A stretch of 64,000 bases of DNA from Clostridiaceae bacterium (GTDB taxonomy: Bacteria; Bacillota; Clostridia; Oscillospirales; Acutalibacteraceae), in the NCBI GenBank assembly GCA_016292785.1, contig JAEDFL010000004.1, forward strand, positions 14,947 through 78,946, given 5' to 3'. Shown one piece after another: positions 7,335 to 16,081 of this stretch. The notes under the pieces were generated by a model. It had not been told where the DNA came from, ran no database searches, and worked only from the letters and a program-made list of their open reading frames with translations. The stretch's first letter is position 1; every line of letters begins with the position of its first letter. Made by a program: the position numbers and the translations under genes.

Positions 7335-9740
7335 TTGAATAAAGCATTGGAATACAGGGTTATGCCCACGGTTGCCCTCAGGGGACTGGTTGTTTTTCCC
7401 GGAATGGGAGTGACCTTTGACGTCGGCAGAACCCGTTCGTTACAGGCGATCAAGGCGGCAATGGCTGACGATCAGAAGATTTTCCTTGTCGCTCAAAAGG
7501 ACGTCAGGGACGATGAGCCTGATATTGACCGCCTTTTTAAGATCGGTACGGTGGCGAAGATCAGCCACATTCTCCGCCTGCCGAACAGCGACACCGTCAG
7601 GGTTTCCGTTGACGGATTGTCAAGAGCGTCGCTAGTCGATATGCTCCAAAGCGAGCCGTACCTCATCACAGACGTGAAGCTTCGCCGTGAGCCTGCAATC
7701 CGTCCCGACGACAAGGACTATGCGACAGCTCTCGTCCGTCAGACCAAGGACTATTTTGAAGATTACGCCGAGGTCGTTCCGCAGATGCCTGCCGAGATCA
7801 TTCTCGACGTACTCGAAAAGAACGATCCGGGAGAGCTTGCCGATTATATCGGATCGAATATTATGCTCGAATACAAGAAGCGTCAGCAGATACTTAACGA
7901 GATAAATCCGCTCAAGCGGCTTGAAAAGGTATGCTGTATGCTTGCCAACGAGGGCGACCTGATGAAGATTGAAAACGAGATCAATCAGAGGGTTCAGGAA
8001 AATATAGACAAAAGCCAGCGTGAATACTATCTCAATGAGCAGATGAAGGTGATTTCCGAGGAGCTGAACGACGGACTTTCTCCGCAGGCGGAATGTGACG
8101 AGTTCCGTGAGAAAATCAAGGCTCTCGGTCTTGACGAAAAGTCGGAAAACAAACTGCTCAAGGAATGTGCAAGGCTTGAGAAAATGTCCTCCACCTCTCC
8201 CGAAGCGACGGTCATAAGGGTTTATCTCGAAACCTGCCTTGAGCTTCCGTGGCACAAGTATTCGACGGATAAGCTCGATCTTGTTCACGCAAGGAAAGTC
8301 CTTGACCGTGATCATTACGGTCTTGAAAAAGTTAAGGAAAGAATTATCGAAGCTCTTGCCGTCCGCAAGCTTTCCGACGGCTGTTACGGTCAGACTCTCT
8401 GCCTCGCAGGCCCTCCGGGCGTCGGCAAGACCTCGATCGCAAAGAGTATTGCTTCGGCAATGGGACGCAGCTTTGCGAGGATATCCCTCGGCGGCACAAG
8501 CGACGAGGCAGAGATCAGAGGTCACAGAAAAACTTATATCGGCGCAATGCCGGGCAGAATTATTAACGCTGTCAAGCAGGCAGGCACGCAAAATCCGATA
8601 ATTCTGCTTGACGAGATTGACAAGCTCGGCTCGGACTACAAGGGCGATCCCTCGTCGGCTCTGCTTGAGGTGCTTGACGGAGAACAGAACAGCACCTTTG
8701 TTGACCGATATATCGAGCTTGAGTTTGACCTCAGTAAGGTTATGTTCATCACCACGGCAAATGACCTTTCAACCGTTCCTAAGCCCCTGCTTGACAGAAT
8801 GGAGATAATCGAGCTTGCAGGCTATACCAACGAAGAAAAGTTCAACATCGCCAAGAAGCACCTTGTTCCTAAGCAGGCGAAGCTCCACGGACTTAACGGC
8901 AGAACTTTCAAGATAAACGACAAGGCTCTGTATGCTCTGATTGACGGCTACACCCGTGAATCGGGAGTCAGAAAGCTTGAGCAGAAGATTTCCGCCCTTT
9001 GCAGAAAAGCGGCGGCAGAGATAGTCGGCGGCGATGCAAAATCGCTGACGGTAAAGGAAGCTAACCTCGAAAAACTGCTCGGTCCTAAGAAATATCTTCC
9101 GCTTTCCTTGGACGGTGAAGCGGAGATCGGCGTTGTCAACGGCCTTGCGTGGACGAGCGTAGGCGGAGAGATGCTCCAGGTTGAAGCGGCGGTATTCGAC
9201 GGCACGGGTAAGGTAGAGCTGACAGGCTCGCTCGGCGACGTGATGAAGGAATCGGCGATGGCGGCGGTCAGCTTTATCAGAAGCAAGGCGGACAAATACG
9301 GAGTGAACAGCAAGTTCTATAAGGAAAAGGACATTCATATTCACGTTCCCGAGGGCGCCGTTCCCAAGGACGGACCTTCGGCAGGAGTGACAATGGCGAC
9401 AGCCCTGCTTTCGGCTTTGACGGATACTCCCGTTAATCAGTTTGTTGCGATGACAGGCGAAATTTCCCTCAGGGGCAGAGTTCTGCCGATCGGCGGACTG
9501 CGTGAAAAAACCATGGCGGCTTACAGAATGGGAATCAAGACGGTCATCATTCCGCAGAAGAATGTTCCCGACCTTGCCGAAATTGACGAGAAGGTCAGGT
9601 CGGCGATTAAATTTGTTCCCGTGACGGAGCTTGACGAGGTTTTTGACGTTGCACTCATAAAATCCGATGATGAAAAAGAAAGAAAAAGCATTGCAGCCTC
9701 GGTCAAAAAGGACAAGGGCTTTGCGGCAATGCGGATTTGA
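7335..9740 (+). CDS. lon: ATP-dependent protease Lon
   Basis: An 801-residue cytoplasmic AAA+ serine protease that degrades misfolded and regulatory proteins. In order: the N-terminal LON substrate-binding domain (MPTVALRGLVVFPGM), a helical linker, Walker A GPPGVGKT near residue 360, Walker B ILLDEIDK, and the C-terminal protease domain with catalytic Ser in PKDGPSAGV and Lys in LREKTMAAYR. Length is normal. The start appears to be TTG at 7335, nine bases after GGAG. The next gene, engB, begins eight bases after the stop; lon-engB linkage is common in Firmicutes. Confidence 0.97.
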   Translation: MNKALEYRVMPTVALRGLVVFPGMGVTFDVGRTRSLQAIKAAMADDQKIFLVAQKDVRDDEPDIDRLFKIGTVAKISHILRLPNSDTVRVSVDGLSRASLVDMLQSEPYLITDVKLRREPAIRPDDKDYATALVRQTKDYFEDYAEVVPQMPAEIILDVLEKNDPGELADYIGSNIMLEYKKRQQILNEINPLKRLEKVCCMLANEGDLMKIENEINQRVQENIDKSQREYYLNEQMKVISEELNDGLSPQAECDEFREKIKALGLDEKSENKLLKECARLEKMSSTSPEATVIRVYLETCLELPWHKYSTDKLDLVHARKVLDRDHYGLEKVKERIIEALAVRKLSDGCYGQTLCLAGPPGVGKTSIAKSIASAMGRSFARISLGGTSDEAEIRGHRKTYIGAMPGRIINAVKQAGTQNPIILLDEIDKLGSDYKGDPSSALLEVLDGEQNSTFVDRYIELEFDLSKVMFITTANDLSTVPKPLLDRMEIIELAGYTNEEKFNIAKKHLVPKQAKLHGLNGRTFKINDKALYALIDGYTRESGVRKLEQKISALCRKAAAEIVGGDAKSLTVKEANLEKLLGPKKYLPLSLDGEAEIGVVNGLAWTSVGGEMLQVEAAVFDGTGKVELTGSLGDVMKESAMAAVSFIRSKADKYGVNSKFYKEKDIHIHVPEGAVPKDGPSAGVTMATALLSALTDTPVNQFVAMTGEISLRGRVLPIGGLREKTMAAYRMGIKTVIIPQKNVPDLAEIDEKVRSAIKFVPVTELDEVFDVALIKSDDEKERKSIAASVKKDKGFAAMRI

Positions 9741-9748
9741 GGCTGAAG

Positions 9749-10336
9749 ATGAGATTTGATAAGGTGAAATACGAGGCTTCCTACGGTACGGCTCAGCAGC
9801 TGCCGAAAAGCGACCACACGGAGATCGCTTTTGCAGGTCGGTCGAATGTTGGAAAATCCTCAATGCTCAATAAAATACTGAACAGAAAAAATCTTGCAAG
9901 AGTAAGCTCCGTTCCGGGCAAAACGGTCACGGTCAATTTCTTTGACTGCGACGGGGTAAAGCTCGTGGATCTTCCCGGCTACGGCTATGCGAAGGTCAAT
10001 TTCAACGAGAAAAAACGCTGGGCGGATCTGATGGAGGGATATTTCACATCGGGAAGAAACATCCGCCTTGTAGTTCAGCTCACGGATATGCGCCACCCGG
10101 TCACCAAGGACGACCTTGATATGATGAGGTTTATGAAGTCGTCAGGCTATAATTTCATCGTTGTTATGACCAAGAGCGATAAGCTCAACAAAACCGAACG
10201 GGCAAATCGGCTTGAAGCGGTAAAGCAGGAGCTTGCCGAATTTGACGGCGTGCAGATAATTCCGTTCTCCGCCTCCAACGGCGATGGTGCGGAGGAGATC
10301 CGCAAAGCAATCGAAGCGGCGGCGGAAAGAAACTGA
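9749..10336 (+). CDS. engB: Ribosome biogenesis GTPase EngB/YsxC
   Basis: A 195-residue single G-domain GTPase needed for late 50S subunit assembly. It shows G1 GRSNVGKSS, G3 DLPGYG, and G4 TKSDK in order, with the family's usual length. I chose the ATG at 9749, eight bases after the lon stop; a TTG at 9737 overlapping lon is possible but less likely. It is cotranscribed with lon and followed directly by a strong terminator. Confidence 0.95.
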   Translation: MRFDKVKYEASYGTAQQLPKSDHTEIAFAGRSNVGKSSMLNKILNRKNLARVSSVPGKTVTVNFFDCDGVKLVDLPGYGYAKVNFNEKKRWADLMEGYFTSGRNIRLVVQLTDMRHPVTKDDLDMMRFMKSSGYNFIVVMTKSDKLNKTERANRLEAVKQELAEFDGVQIIPFSASNGDGAEEIRKAIEAAAERN

Positions 10337-10348
10337 AGATAGGCTTAC

Positions 10349-10384
10349 AAACTCCCTGAACACGGTTGTTCGGGGAGTTTTTTA
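10349..10384 (+). terminator. Terminator of lon-engB
   Basis: AACTCCCTGAAC pairs with GTTCGGGGAGTT (one mismatch) and is followed by a T tract. Confidence 0.88.
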
Positions 10385-10448
10385 AGCGGACAAATTATTT
10401 TTCTATTTGTGCAAAAATTATATTTTTCAAAAAATTTTTCTAAAATTA

Positions 10449-10477
10449 TTGACTATTTTGCGCAAATATGGTACTCT
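10449..10477 (+). promoter_or_regulatory. Promoter of PHP-domain gene 1
   Basis: TTGACT, a 17-base spacer and TACTCT, about 35 bases before the start codon. The -35 is good and the -10 weak. Confidence 0.55.
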
Positions 10478-10510
10478 GTGCTTAGGGGAAAAAGATTTGG
10501 AGGCGTTTTT

Positions 10511-13144
10511 ATGCGTAAATCATTGTCAATTCTTTTAAGCATTATAATGGCATTATCCCTGTTAGCGTATATTCCCTGTACCGCATTTGCGGCGGCCGAG
10601 GACGCTATCGGTAAATATGACTTCAAAATCACCAACCCGTATGAAACGGTTGATTGGGACACCTGGAAGGCATATAAGGGAGCAACCCACGTCCACACCG
10701 TCAGAAGTGACGGAAACGTTGAGCTTAACGATATGATCGAGGAATACTACTCCAAGGGATATCAGGCTCTCGCTCTGACCGACCACGGTACGGTCAACTA
10801 CTCATGGACAAAGGATCAGACCCGACTTTCTATCTTCGGCTATCAGTATTTTGTTCACGGAAATATTGATGAGCTTTCCGAGGCAAGATATCAGCAGATC
10901 ACAACAGGCTCCGACAGAGGCGGCGACGGTATGACCGAGATCCCTCTCGGTATCGAGCTTAACGGCTCATCGAGTGCAAAGTGCCATGTCAACAGCTACT
11001 TTGCGGACTGCGGTCACGGTGATCTTGAAATCGACTCCACATGGCCGGAGGACGCAATCAGAAAGAGCCAGAACGCAGGCGGCATCTGCCACATCAACCA
11101 TGTCGGTGAGTGGACAGAGGGCAAGAGCGATATCAACACCTACAACGCAGATTTCGTTTCAAGGTATGCTAATCTTTTCCTGAATTATTCGGCTTGCATC
11201 GGTATGGAGCTTGTCAACACGACCGATAACAGAACTCATAACGACCGTTATCTCTATGACGAAACCCTCAAGGTAACGGCTCCCCTCGGCAGAAACATCT
11301 GGAGCTTCTGCGAGGACGATTCCCACGATTACGAGGACGTTGAGAACAACGCTCAGTATTTCGTAATGCCCGAGAACAATGCGGCAAATATCCGCACAAG
11401 TATGGAAAACGGCACATTCTTCGCCTGCTCAAAGAACGCTAAGACGGCGGCAGAGCTTGGCGACGGCTTTGCGGCAGAGGGTGCATTCCCGATGATAAGC
11501 CGTGTTACGGTTGACGATGAAACAAATCAGATCAGCGTCAATCCTTACAACGCTCAGACGGTCAAGATGGTTGCCGACGGCAAGGTTATTGCCGAAAAAT
11601 CTGTCGGCTATGACAATCAGACAATCACTTTCGACCTCAACGAATATGAGGACGAGATCGGTTCCTATGTCAGAATTTACGTTCTCGGTGCAGGCGGTAT
11701 CTGCTACGCTCAGCCGTTCCTTGTAACCAAGACGGAGTACAAGACCAGCACGGTTCAGTTCCTTCTTCCCTCAAACGACACAACCGTAACGGTCAAGGAT
11801 TCTGACGGCAATGTCGTTGAGCCGTGCAATTCGGATCACTACTACAAGCTCGGCGCAGGCAGATACACATACACGGCAGAAAGAAGCGGCTTTGAAACAA
11901 AGACGGCAAGCTTCTCTATCACTCAGGAGTCCGTAAATGCAGGTCTGCAAATCAAGATTAACGTTGAGCTTCAAGCGGAAATAGGTGCTGTTTCAACAAC
12001 ATTCTATGTTCCCGAAACGATTTATCTCAACCCGTCAAACAGCACATTCCAATATTATCTCGACAGAGAGAACGCTGTTGACGGCGCACTCAACAGCAAC
12101 GCTTCAAAGACAACGGGCAACGTTTACTTCAACTGTGACAAAGCAACGGCTGTCAGCGTTACGGTCAGCGGTGCAACAGTAAGCTATACCAACGGCAGCA
12201 GCGCAACGGGCGGAACTCTTTCCACGGCTGTTTCGTCAGGTAAGCTCAACACGGCTCTTGCTTCCGGCACAGGAACAACGATTGAATGGACAGCTTCATA
12301 TACCCTTGAAAACGGCGAAGCAAGAACGGCTAAGGCATACTCTTACGTATATGCGCCGAACACAAACGAGATCGGTGCGGCGATGAGACAGGTTCACACA
12401 TACAGCACAGACGTTTACAATCAGGGTATTCTCTATGCGATAGGTCTTGAGAGCGTAACAGGCGGTTCGTACACCTGCACAAAGAATTTCTTCACGGATT
12501 CCGCTCCGACCTCCAACACGGGTATCGGCGGCTGGTTTACATCGGCGGCAAACGGCGGCGTTGCTTACAGCAATCACAGCCACAAGTCCAACGCAGGCGA
12601 TTCCCACACAGTAACAGGCGGAACAGGTACGGTTTATGTTGACTCAAGCCGTGTCACCAACCTCAATCAGATTCCTAACCTCAAGATAGGTTACTGGCAG
12701 TGCGACGCCGAGGGCGACACCACGGTTGACGGATATATCAAGCAGACGATCGACGGAGCAACCACCACCGTAAAATCTTTCACAACAGGTGTCGGCTCGG
12801 TTTACAGCAACGGCATCAATTACTCCAACAAGCTCGGTGCCGAGGGCACAAAGAGCATTACGGTTTCCGCTTACTCCCTCAACCTCAGAGGTAACAGAAA
12901 GAACAACAACTACTACAACATTTCGATCAACGCAAACTATGTCAACAAGGAAACGCTCAGAACAGCTTACAATGCGGCTATCCGTTCGGCATATGATCCG
13001 ACAGATTACAGCGCATCGGTTTACAGTACATATTCAGCGGCTCTTATGAATGCCGGTACGGTGCTCGGCGATCCGACAGCAACGGCAAGCGAGGTTTCGG
13101 CAGCATATGCAACCCTTGCAAATGCCACAGGCGCAATGGCATAA
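10511..13144 (+). CDS. Secreted PHP-domain phosphoesterase-like protein with long C-terminal region
   Basis: An 877-residue exported protein: signal peptide (residues 1-27, ending TAFAA), then a PHP-type metal-dependent phosphoesterase module with HVHTVRSDG near residue 60, LTDHGT near 90, and later conserved His/Asp clusters (HINHVGEW, FCEDDSHDY). Residues about 430-530 form a small beta-rich domain. The rest is Ser/Thr/Asn-rich, ending in a FIVAR-like helical segment. The family hydrolyses phosphoesters; an extracellular substrate is unknown. The ATG at 10511 follows GGAGG and begins the signal peptide; an upstream in-frame TTG is spurious. Its N-terminal half is nearly identical to the minus-strand gene at 42284-44374, including 458 identical bases. 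Confidence 0.85.
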   Translation: MRKSLSILLSIIMALSLLAYIPCTAFAAAEDAIGKYDFKITNPYETVDWDTWKAYKGATHVHTVRSDGNVELNDMIEEYYSKGYQALALTDHGTVNYSWTKDQTRLSIFGYQYFVHGNIDELSEARYQQITTGSDRGGDGMTEIPLGIELNGSSSAKCHVNSYFADCGHGDLEIDSTWPEDAIRKSQNAGGICHINHVGEWTEGKSDINTYNADFVSRYANLFLNYSACIGMELVNTTDNRTHNDRYLYDETLKVTAPLGRNIWSFCEDDSHDYEDVENNAQYFVMPENNAANIRTSMENGTFFACSKNAKTAAELGDGFAAEGAFPMISRVTVDDETNQISVNPYNAQTVKMVADGKVIAEKSVGYDNQTITFDLNEYEDEIGSYVRIYVLGAGGICYAQPFLVTKTEYKTSTVQFLLPSNDTTVTVKDSDGNVVEPCNSDHYYKLGAGRYTYTAERSGFETKTASFSITQESVNAGLQIKINVELQAEIGAVSTTFYVPETIYLNPSNSTFQYYLDRENAVDGALNSNASKTTGNVYFNCDKATAVSVTVSGATVSYTNGSSATGGTLSTAVSSGKLNTALASGTGTTIEWTASYTLENGEARTAKAYSYVYAPNTNEIGAAMRQVHTYSTDVYNQGILYAIGLESVTGGSYTCTKNFFTDSAPTSNTGIGGWFTSAANGGVAYSNHSHKSNAGDSHTVTGGTGTVYVDSSRVTNLNQIPNLKIGYWQCDAEGDTTVDGYIKQTIDGATTTVKSFTTGVGSVYSNGINYSNKLGAEGTKSITVSAYSLNLRGNRKNNNYYNISINANYVNKETLRTAYNAAIRSAYDPTDYSASVYSTYSAALMNAGTVLGDPTATASEVSAAYATLANATGAMA
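10691..11148 (+). repeat. 458-bp identical tract, copy 1
   Basis: Base-for-base identical to the reverse complement of 43737-44194, including every third codon position. The sequences diverge at the base immediately outside each end (C/T at 10690, A/C at 11149). Flanking coding DNA of the two genes is similar but clearly diverged. Confidence 0.95.
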
Positions 13145-13158
13145 ATCAGCATAATATT

Positions 13159-13196
13159 ACGGCGAGGAACTTAACCGTTCCCCGCCGTGTTTTTAT
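13159..13196. terminator. Terminator between PHP gene 1 and the glg operon end
   Basis: ACGGCGAGGAAC pairs with GTTCCCCGCCGT (one mismatch), followed by a T tract on the plus strand. It also lies 3' of the convergent minus-strand operon. Confidence 0.85.
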
Positions 13197-13203
13197 TATT
13201 TAG

Positions 13204-14730
13204 TTATATGCGAACCAATCTCATTACAACTGTCATAACAAGCTTAACAAAGTTATAGAAGCTTGCCGAACGGATAAATGCGTCCAGGCTGTCGGCAGGC
13301 TCTCCCTTTTCGGGAGTGACCGCACAGAAGGTCTGATTTACGGTATCGTTCTGCATAAACTGCGGATACTCCTCCATATCGAAAACCGTGAGCTGAGTAT
13401 CGCTCTCGAAAAGAGTGTTGTAAAAATCACGGTGTCCGTCGTGCGTTTTGCAATGAAGCATATCCTTTACAAACCATGTGCTTTCCGGAAGAATACAGGT
13501 CGAAGCGTCAATCCTGCCATCGGGCGAAAGGAAGTTTTTGTCCGTAAATCTTGCCTGAGTGTAGCCGTCGGGCAGCTTTTCGTCAAGCGGCGAGCAGGTC
13601 GCTCCGCACGAAGCATAGCAGGTGTCCACCGTGCCGTCCGAGGTTGCCTTGTAAGCCGTGACGAGGGGAGTCCTCTGCATATTGTAGCCTGCAAGGATAT
13701 AGATATTCGTGCCGCTTGCCTGCGACGAGCGCAGGAGCGTTTCAAGCTTTGACTGCACCTCATAGTGGTAGAAATCAAGCTTTCCGATAAGCACGGACTG
13801 AGTGCTTTCGTCAAGGCGCATAAACTGCTTTGCGCTCTCGTAATACTCGTCGGGAACGAAGCTCCAGATGCCCGGCAGAGTGCCGAAAATCGGAATCAGA
13901 CATTCGTCAAACACCCTGTCCTTGAGATTTGCAACAAGCTCGTCGGCAATGCCGAGAAGTCCGTCCCAGACCCCTGCAATATCGAGCGCATCAATCAGCG
14001 CATAGAGGAGTCCGCCGCGGAAATCGTTGTCAAGTGCAGGCAAAGCCTGTTTGCCGTAGCGAAGCAGGGCGTTTTTGTTTATCTCAACCTTGCCGTTGAA
14101 AAGCTCGCCTGCAACCGCTGTACCCTGAAGCGGACAGCATTGGAAAATTACCGTTTCAATATCCGCCGTACCGTAAAGACGAATATATGCGGCGGTAATT
14201 ACTCCGCCCATGCTTGAAGCACGGAAGCGAACGCTGTCATGATGGGTAAGCTCCTTGACCTCCTGAATGTATGTATGTAGCTTTTCCGCATTTTCAATCG
14301 GATCAAGTCTGAAATCGTAGCCGAAATAATAGCTCTTGTCAAGTCCGTGCTCTGCGGAGTCGGGGTGCGGCTGTGCAGTTGTAACATTCGGCTTTGATTT
14401 GCCGCTGTTATCGAGGGCAAGGTCGCCGAAGACCTCATTGACACAGCTTATAAGCACATCACCGAAAGCGTCATAGTCCTTGTTTGCAAGGAGCTTTGCG
14501 GCGGCAGGAATAATCGGTGCAAAGGATTTGAGAACCTCATTTGTGTCGGGGCGGAAAAGCACACGCTCGTTTTCCGTTCCCTTGTCACGGACGATCTGTG
14601 CACTGCCGAGAGCCGCAACATAGATTATCGGAGCTTCGCCGCAGTTACACTTTTCATTTGCCGCATAACACGGCAGAAATGAAACGGAAAGAATTATAAT
14701 TGAGGTAATAACGGAAAAAATCTTTTTCAT
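13204..14730 (-). CDS. Secreted alpha/beta-hydrolase-like protein
   Basis: A 508-residue exported protein (signal peptide residues 1-23). The segment RFRASSMGGV near residue 170 resembles the nucleophile elbow of lipases, but with Ala where Gly normally begins GxSxG. Later LSPDGRIDAST and a His-containing region near residue 440 are shared with the larger minus-strand gene at 35272-37254, so the two are diverged paralogs. A lipase or acyl-esterase role is inferred from fold resemblance only. It is the last gene of the nine-gene glg operon, 13 bases after the metallophosphatase, which suggests coordinated expression with glycogen metabolism without saying why. Confidence 0.7.
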   Translation of the reverse strand: MKKIFSVITSIIILSVSFLPCYAANEKCNCGEAPIIYVAALGSAQIVRDKGTENERVLFRPDTNEVLKSFAPIIPAAAKLLANKDYDAFGDVLISCVNEVFGDLALDNSGKSKPNVTTAQPHPDSAEHGLDKSYYFGYDFRLDPIENAEKLHTYIQEVKELTHHDSVRFRASSMGGVITAAYIRLYGTADIETVIFQCCPLQGTAVAGELFNGKVEINKNALLRYGKQALPALDNDFRGGLLYALIDALDIAGVWDGLLGIADELVANLKDRVFDECLIPIFGTLPGIWSFVPDEYYESAKQFMRLDESTQSVLIGKLDFYHYEVQSKLETLLRSSQASGTNIYILAGYNMQRTPLVTAYKATSDGTVDTCYASCGATCSPLDEKLPDGYTQARFTDKNFLSPDGRIDASTCILPESTWFVKDMLHCKTHDGHRDFYNTLFESDTQLTVFDMEEYPQFMQNDTVNQTFCAVTPEKGEPADSLDAFIRSASFYNFVKLVMTVVMRLVRI

Positions 14731-14743
14731 TTTTTACCATCCT

Positions 14744-16066
14744 TTATTCAACGGTTATTGTAGCCTTGAGCGTTTCGCCGCCCTTGGCATAGGGACTGAA
14801 CGGCTTGATACGGACGGTGTATGTGCCGCTTTCAAGCGTTCCGATATTGACGTTCATTCCGTCGGAGACGGCTCTGACATAGTTTGAAACAACGGTGCCT
14901 GACCAAACGTCTTTTAATTTTTCATTGGTAACGGAAATTCTGTAATTCTCCGCACCCCAGAAGCAGTCTGCATCGGGGAAGCTGAGAACAACCTCACCCT
15001 CTGAATTTCTCTGAGCCACAATCTCTGCGTTTTCAGGGAATTCGGGAGCGGTGTCGAGCGATTTCAGATTGCCCCATGTATATCTGTGGGCGGTCGGATT
15101 GGTGATATCTGTGAGGTAGTATTCGTTCTTCTCAAAGAAACGGTGATTGGCAAGATCAAGGAGCTGAAGCCTTGTGTTGCCCTCTGCGTCAACCTCAACG
15201 ATCCAGCATACTCCGGTATCGCCGGGTGCGTCCTCAGTACCCAGATAATTCAGATTACTCATCTGAGCGCAGGTGGAACCTGTGTTGACCGTGGTAAAAC
15301 GTCCCTGCCTGATACTGCGAGGATCATTGGCGGCGTAATGAGAGTGACCGGAGAAGTCGATCACCTGGGGATATTTTTCAAGGACTGCCATGACGGAAGG
15401 GTCGCCCCAGTTGATACTGCCGAATACCGTTGCAAACGGGTGAGGATGCTGAAAGACGAAGACGGGCTTGCTCGGATCGTCCTTGGTTGCCTCACGAAGC
15501 TGAGCATCAAGCCACTCGGTTTTACCTGTGAAGGTCTTGCCGTTGTCGTCATAGGAAACGCCGATAAAATGATAGCCGTTAATGACAACGTGGGTGTCAA
15601 CGTTTTCGTTGATGAACTCCTTGTATTTTTCATAGCCGACCGTAGCGTCGTAGTCACGGTAGGCTATAAACTCGTGGTTGCCCATAACGGTCAGAAGCTG
15701 AGTTTCGTCCTTGATATTTGCGTTGACGATTTCGTTAAACTGACTGTATTCCTCGGGAAGTCCTCTGTTGGCAAAGTCGCCTGCAACGAGGACTGCGTCG
15801 AGCCTGTTGTAGTCACAGCCTTCGGCATAGCTATATGCGTCCTTGAACAGAGCCGCAAATTTTGTTGCTCTGTTTTTGTCGTTTGTGCCGTCAAGGTGAA
15901 CGTCGCTGCACACGGCAAAACGCAGTACGGGAGTGAACGCTTCGGGTGTTTGCGGCAGCTCCTGTTTTGTTCCTGCAATGAGGGACGAGAAGCTGAAAAG
16001 AATTGTAAAAACGAGAGTTAAAACTGCGCTGAGAAACTGACCTAAAATATTTTTAAAAGAAAACAT
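14744..16066 (-). CDS. Membrane-anchored calcineurin-like metallophosphoesterase
   Basis: A 440-residue protein starting with one long hydrophobic segment (residues about 8-32) that is either an uncleaved anchor or a signal peptide. The catalytic domain has the full metallophosphoesterase set: CSDVHLDG, VAGDFANRG, MGNHEF, FQHPHP and FSGHSHYA, which bind two metals. A beta-rich C-terminal domain (residues about 340-440) follows. It should act outside the membrane on a phosphoester of unknown nature. It lies 13 bases ahead of the alpha/beta hydrolase gene and 15 after the FAD enzyme, within the glg operon. Confidence 0.85.
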   Translation of the reverse strand: MFSFKNILGQFLSAVLTLVFTILFSFSSLIAGTKQELPQTPEAFTPVLRFAVCSDVHLDGTNDKNRATKFAALFKDAYSYAEGCDYNRLDAVLVAGDFANRGLPEEYSQFNEIVNANIKDETQLLTVMGNHEFIAYRDYDATVGYEKYKEFINENVDTHVVINGYHFIGVSYDDNGKTFTGKTEWLDAQLREATKDDPSKPVFVFQHPHPFATVFGSINWGDPSVMAVLEKYPQVIDFSGHSHYAANDPRSIRQGRFTTVNTGSTCAQMSNLNYLGTEDAPGDTGVCWIVEVDAEGNTRLQLLDLANHRFFEKNEYYLTDITNPTAHRYTWGNLKSLDTAPEFPENAEIVAQRNSEGEVVLSFPDADCFWGAENYRISVTNEKLKDVWSGTVVSNYVRAVSDGMNVNIGTLESGTYTVRIKPFSPYAKGGETLKATITVE

Positions 16067-16081
16067 CTTCTAAAACCGTCC

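Noticed and set aside
8769..9863. Minus-strand frame of about 360 codons opposite the lon protease domain
   Set aside because: Codon bias of lon keeps the opposite strand open; the translation has no family resemblance.
15086..16021. Plus-strand frame of about 310 codons within the metallophosphoesterase gene
   Set aside because: Antisense to the conserved metal-binding motifs, Val/Cys-rich low-information translation, no ribosome site.
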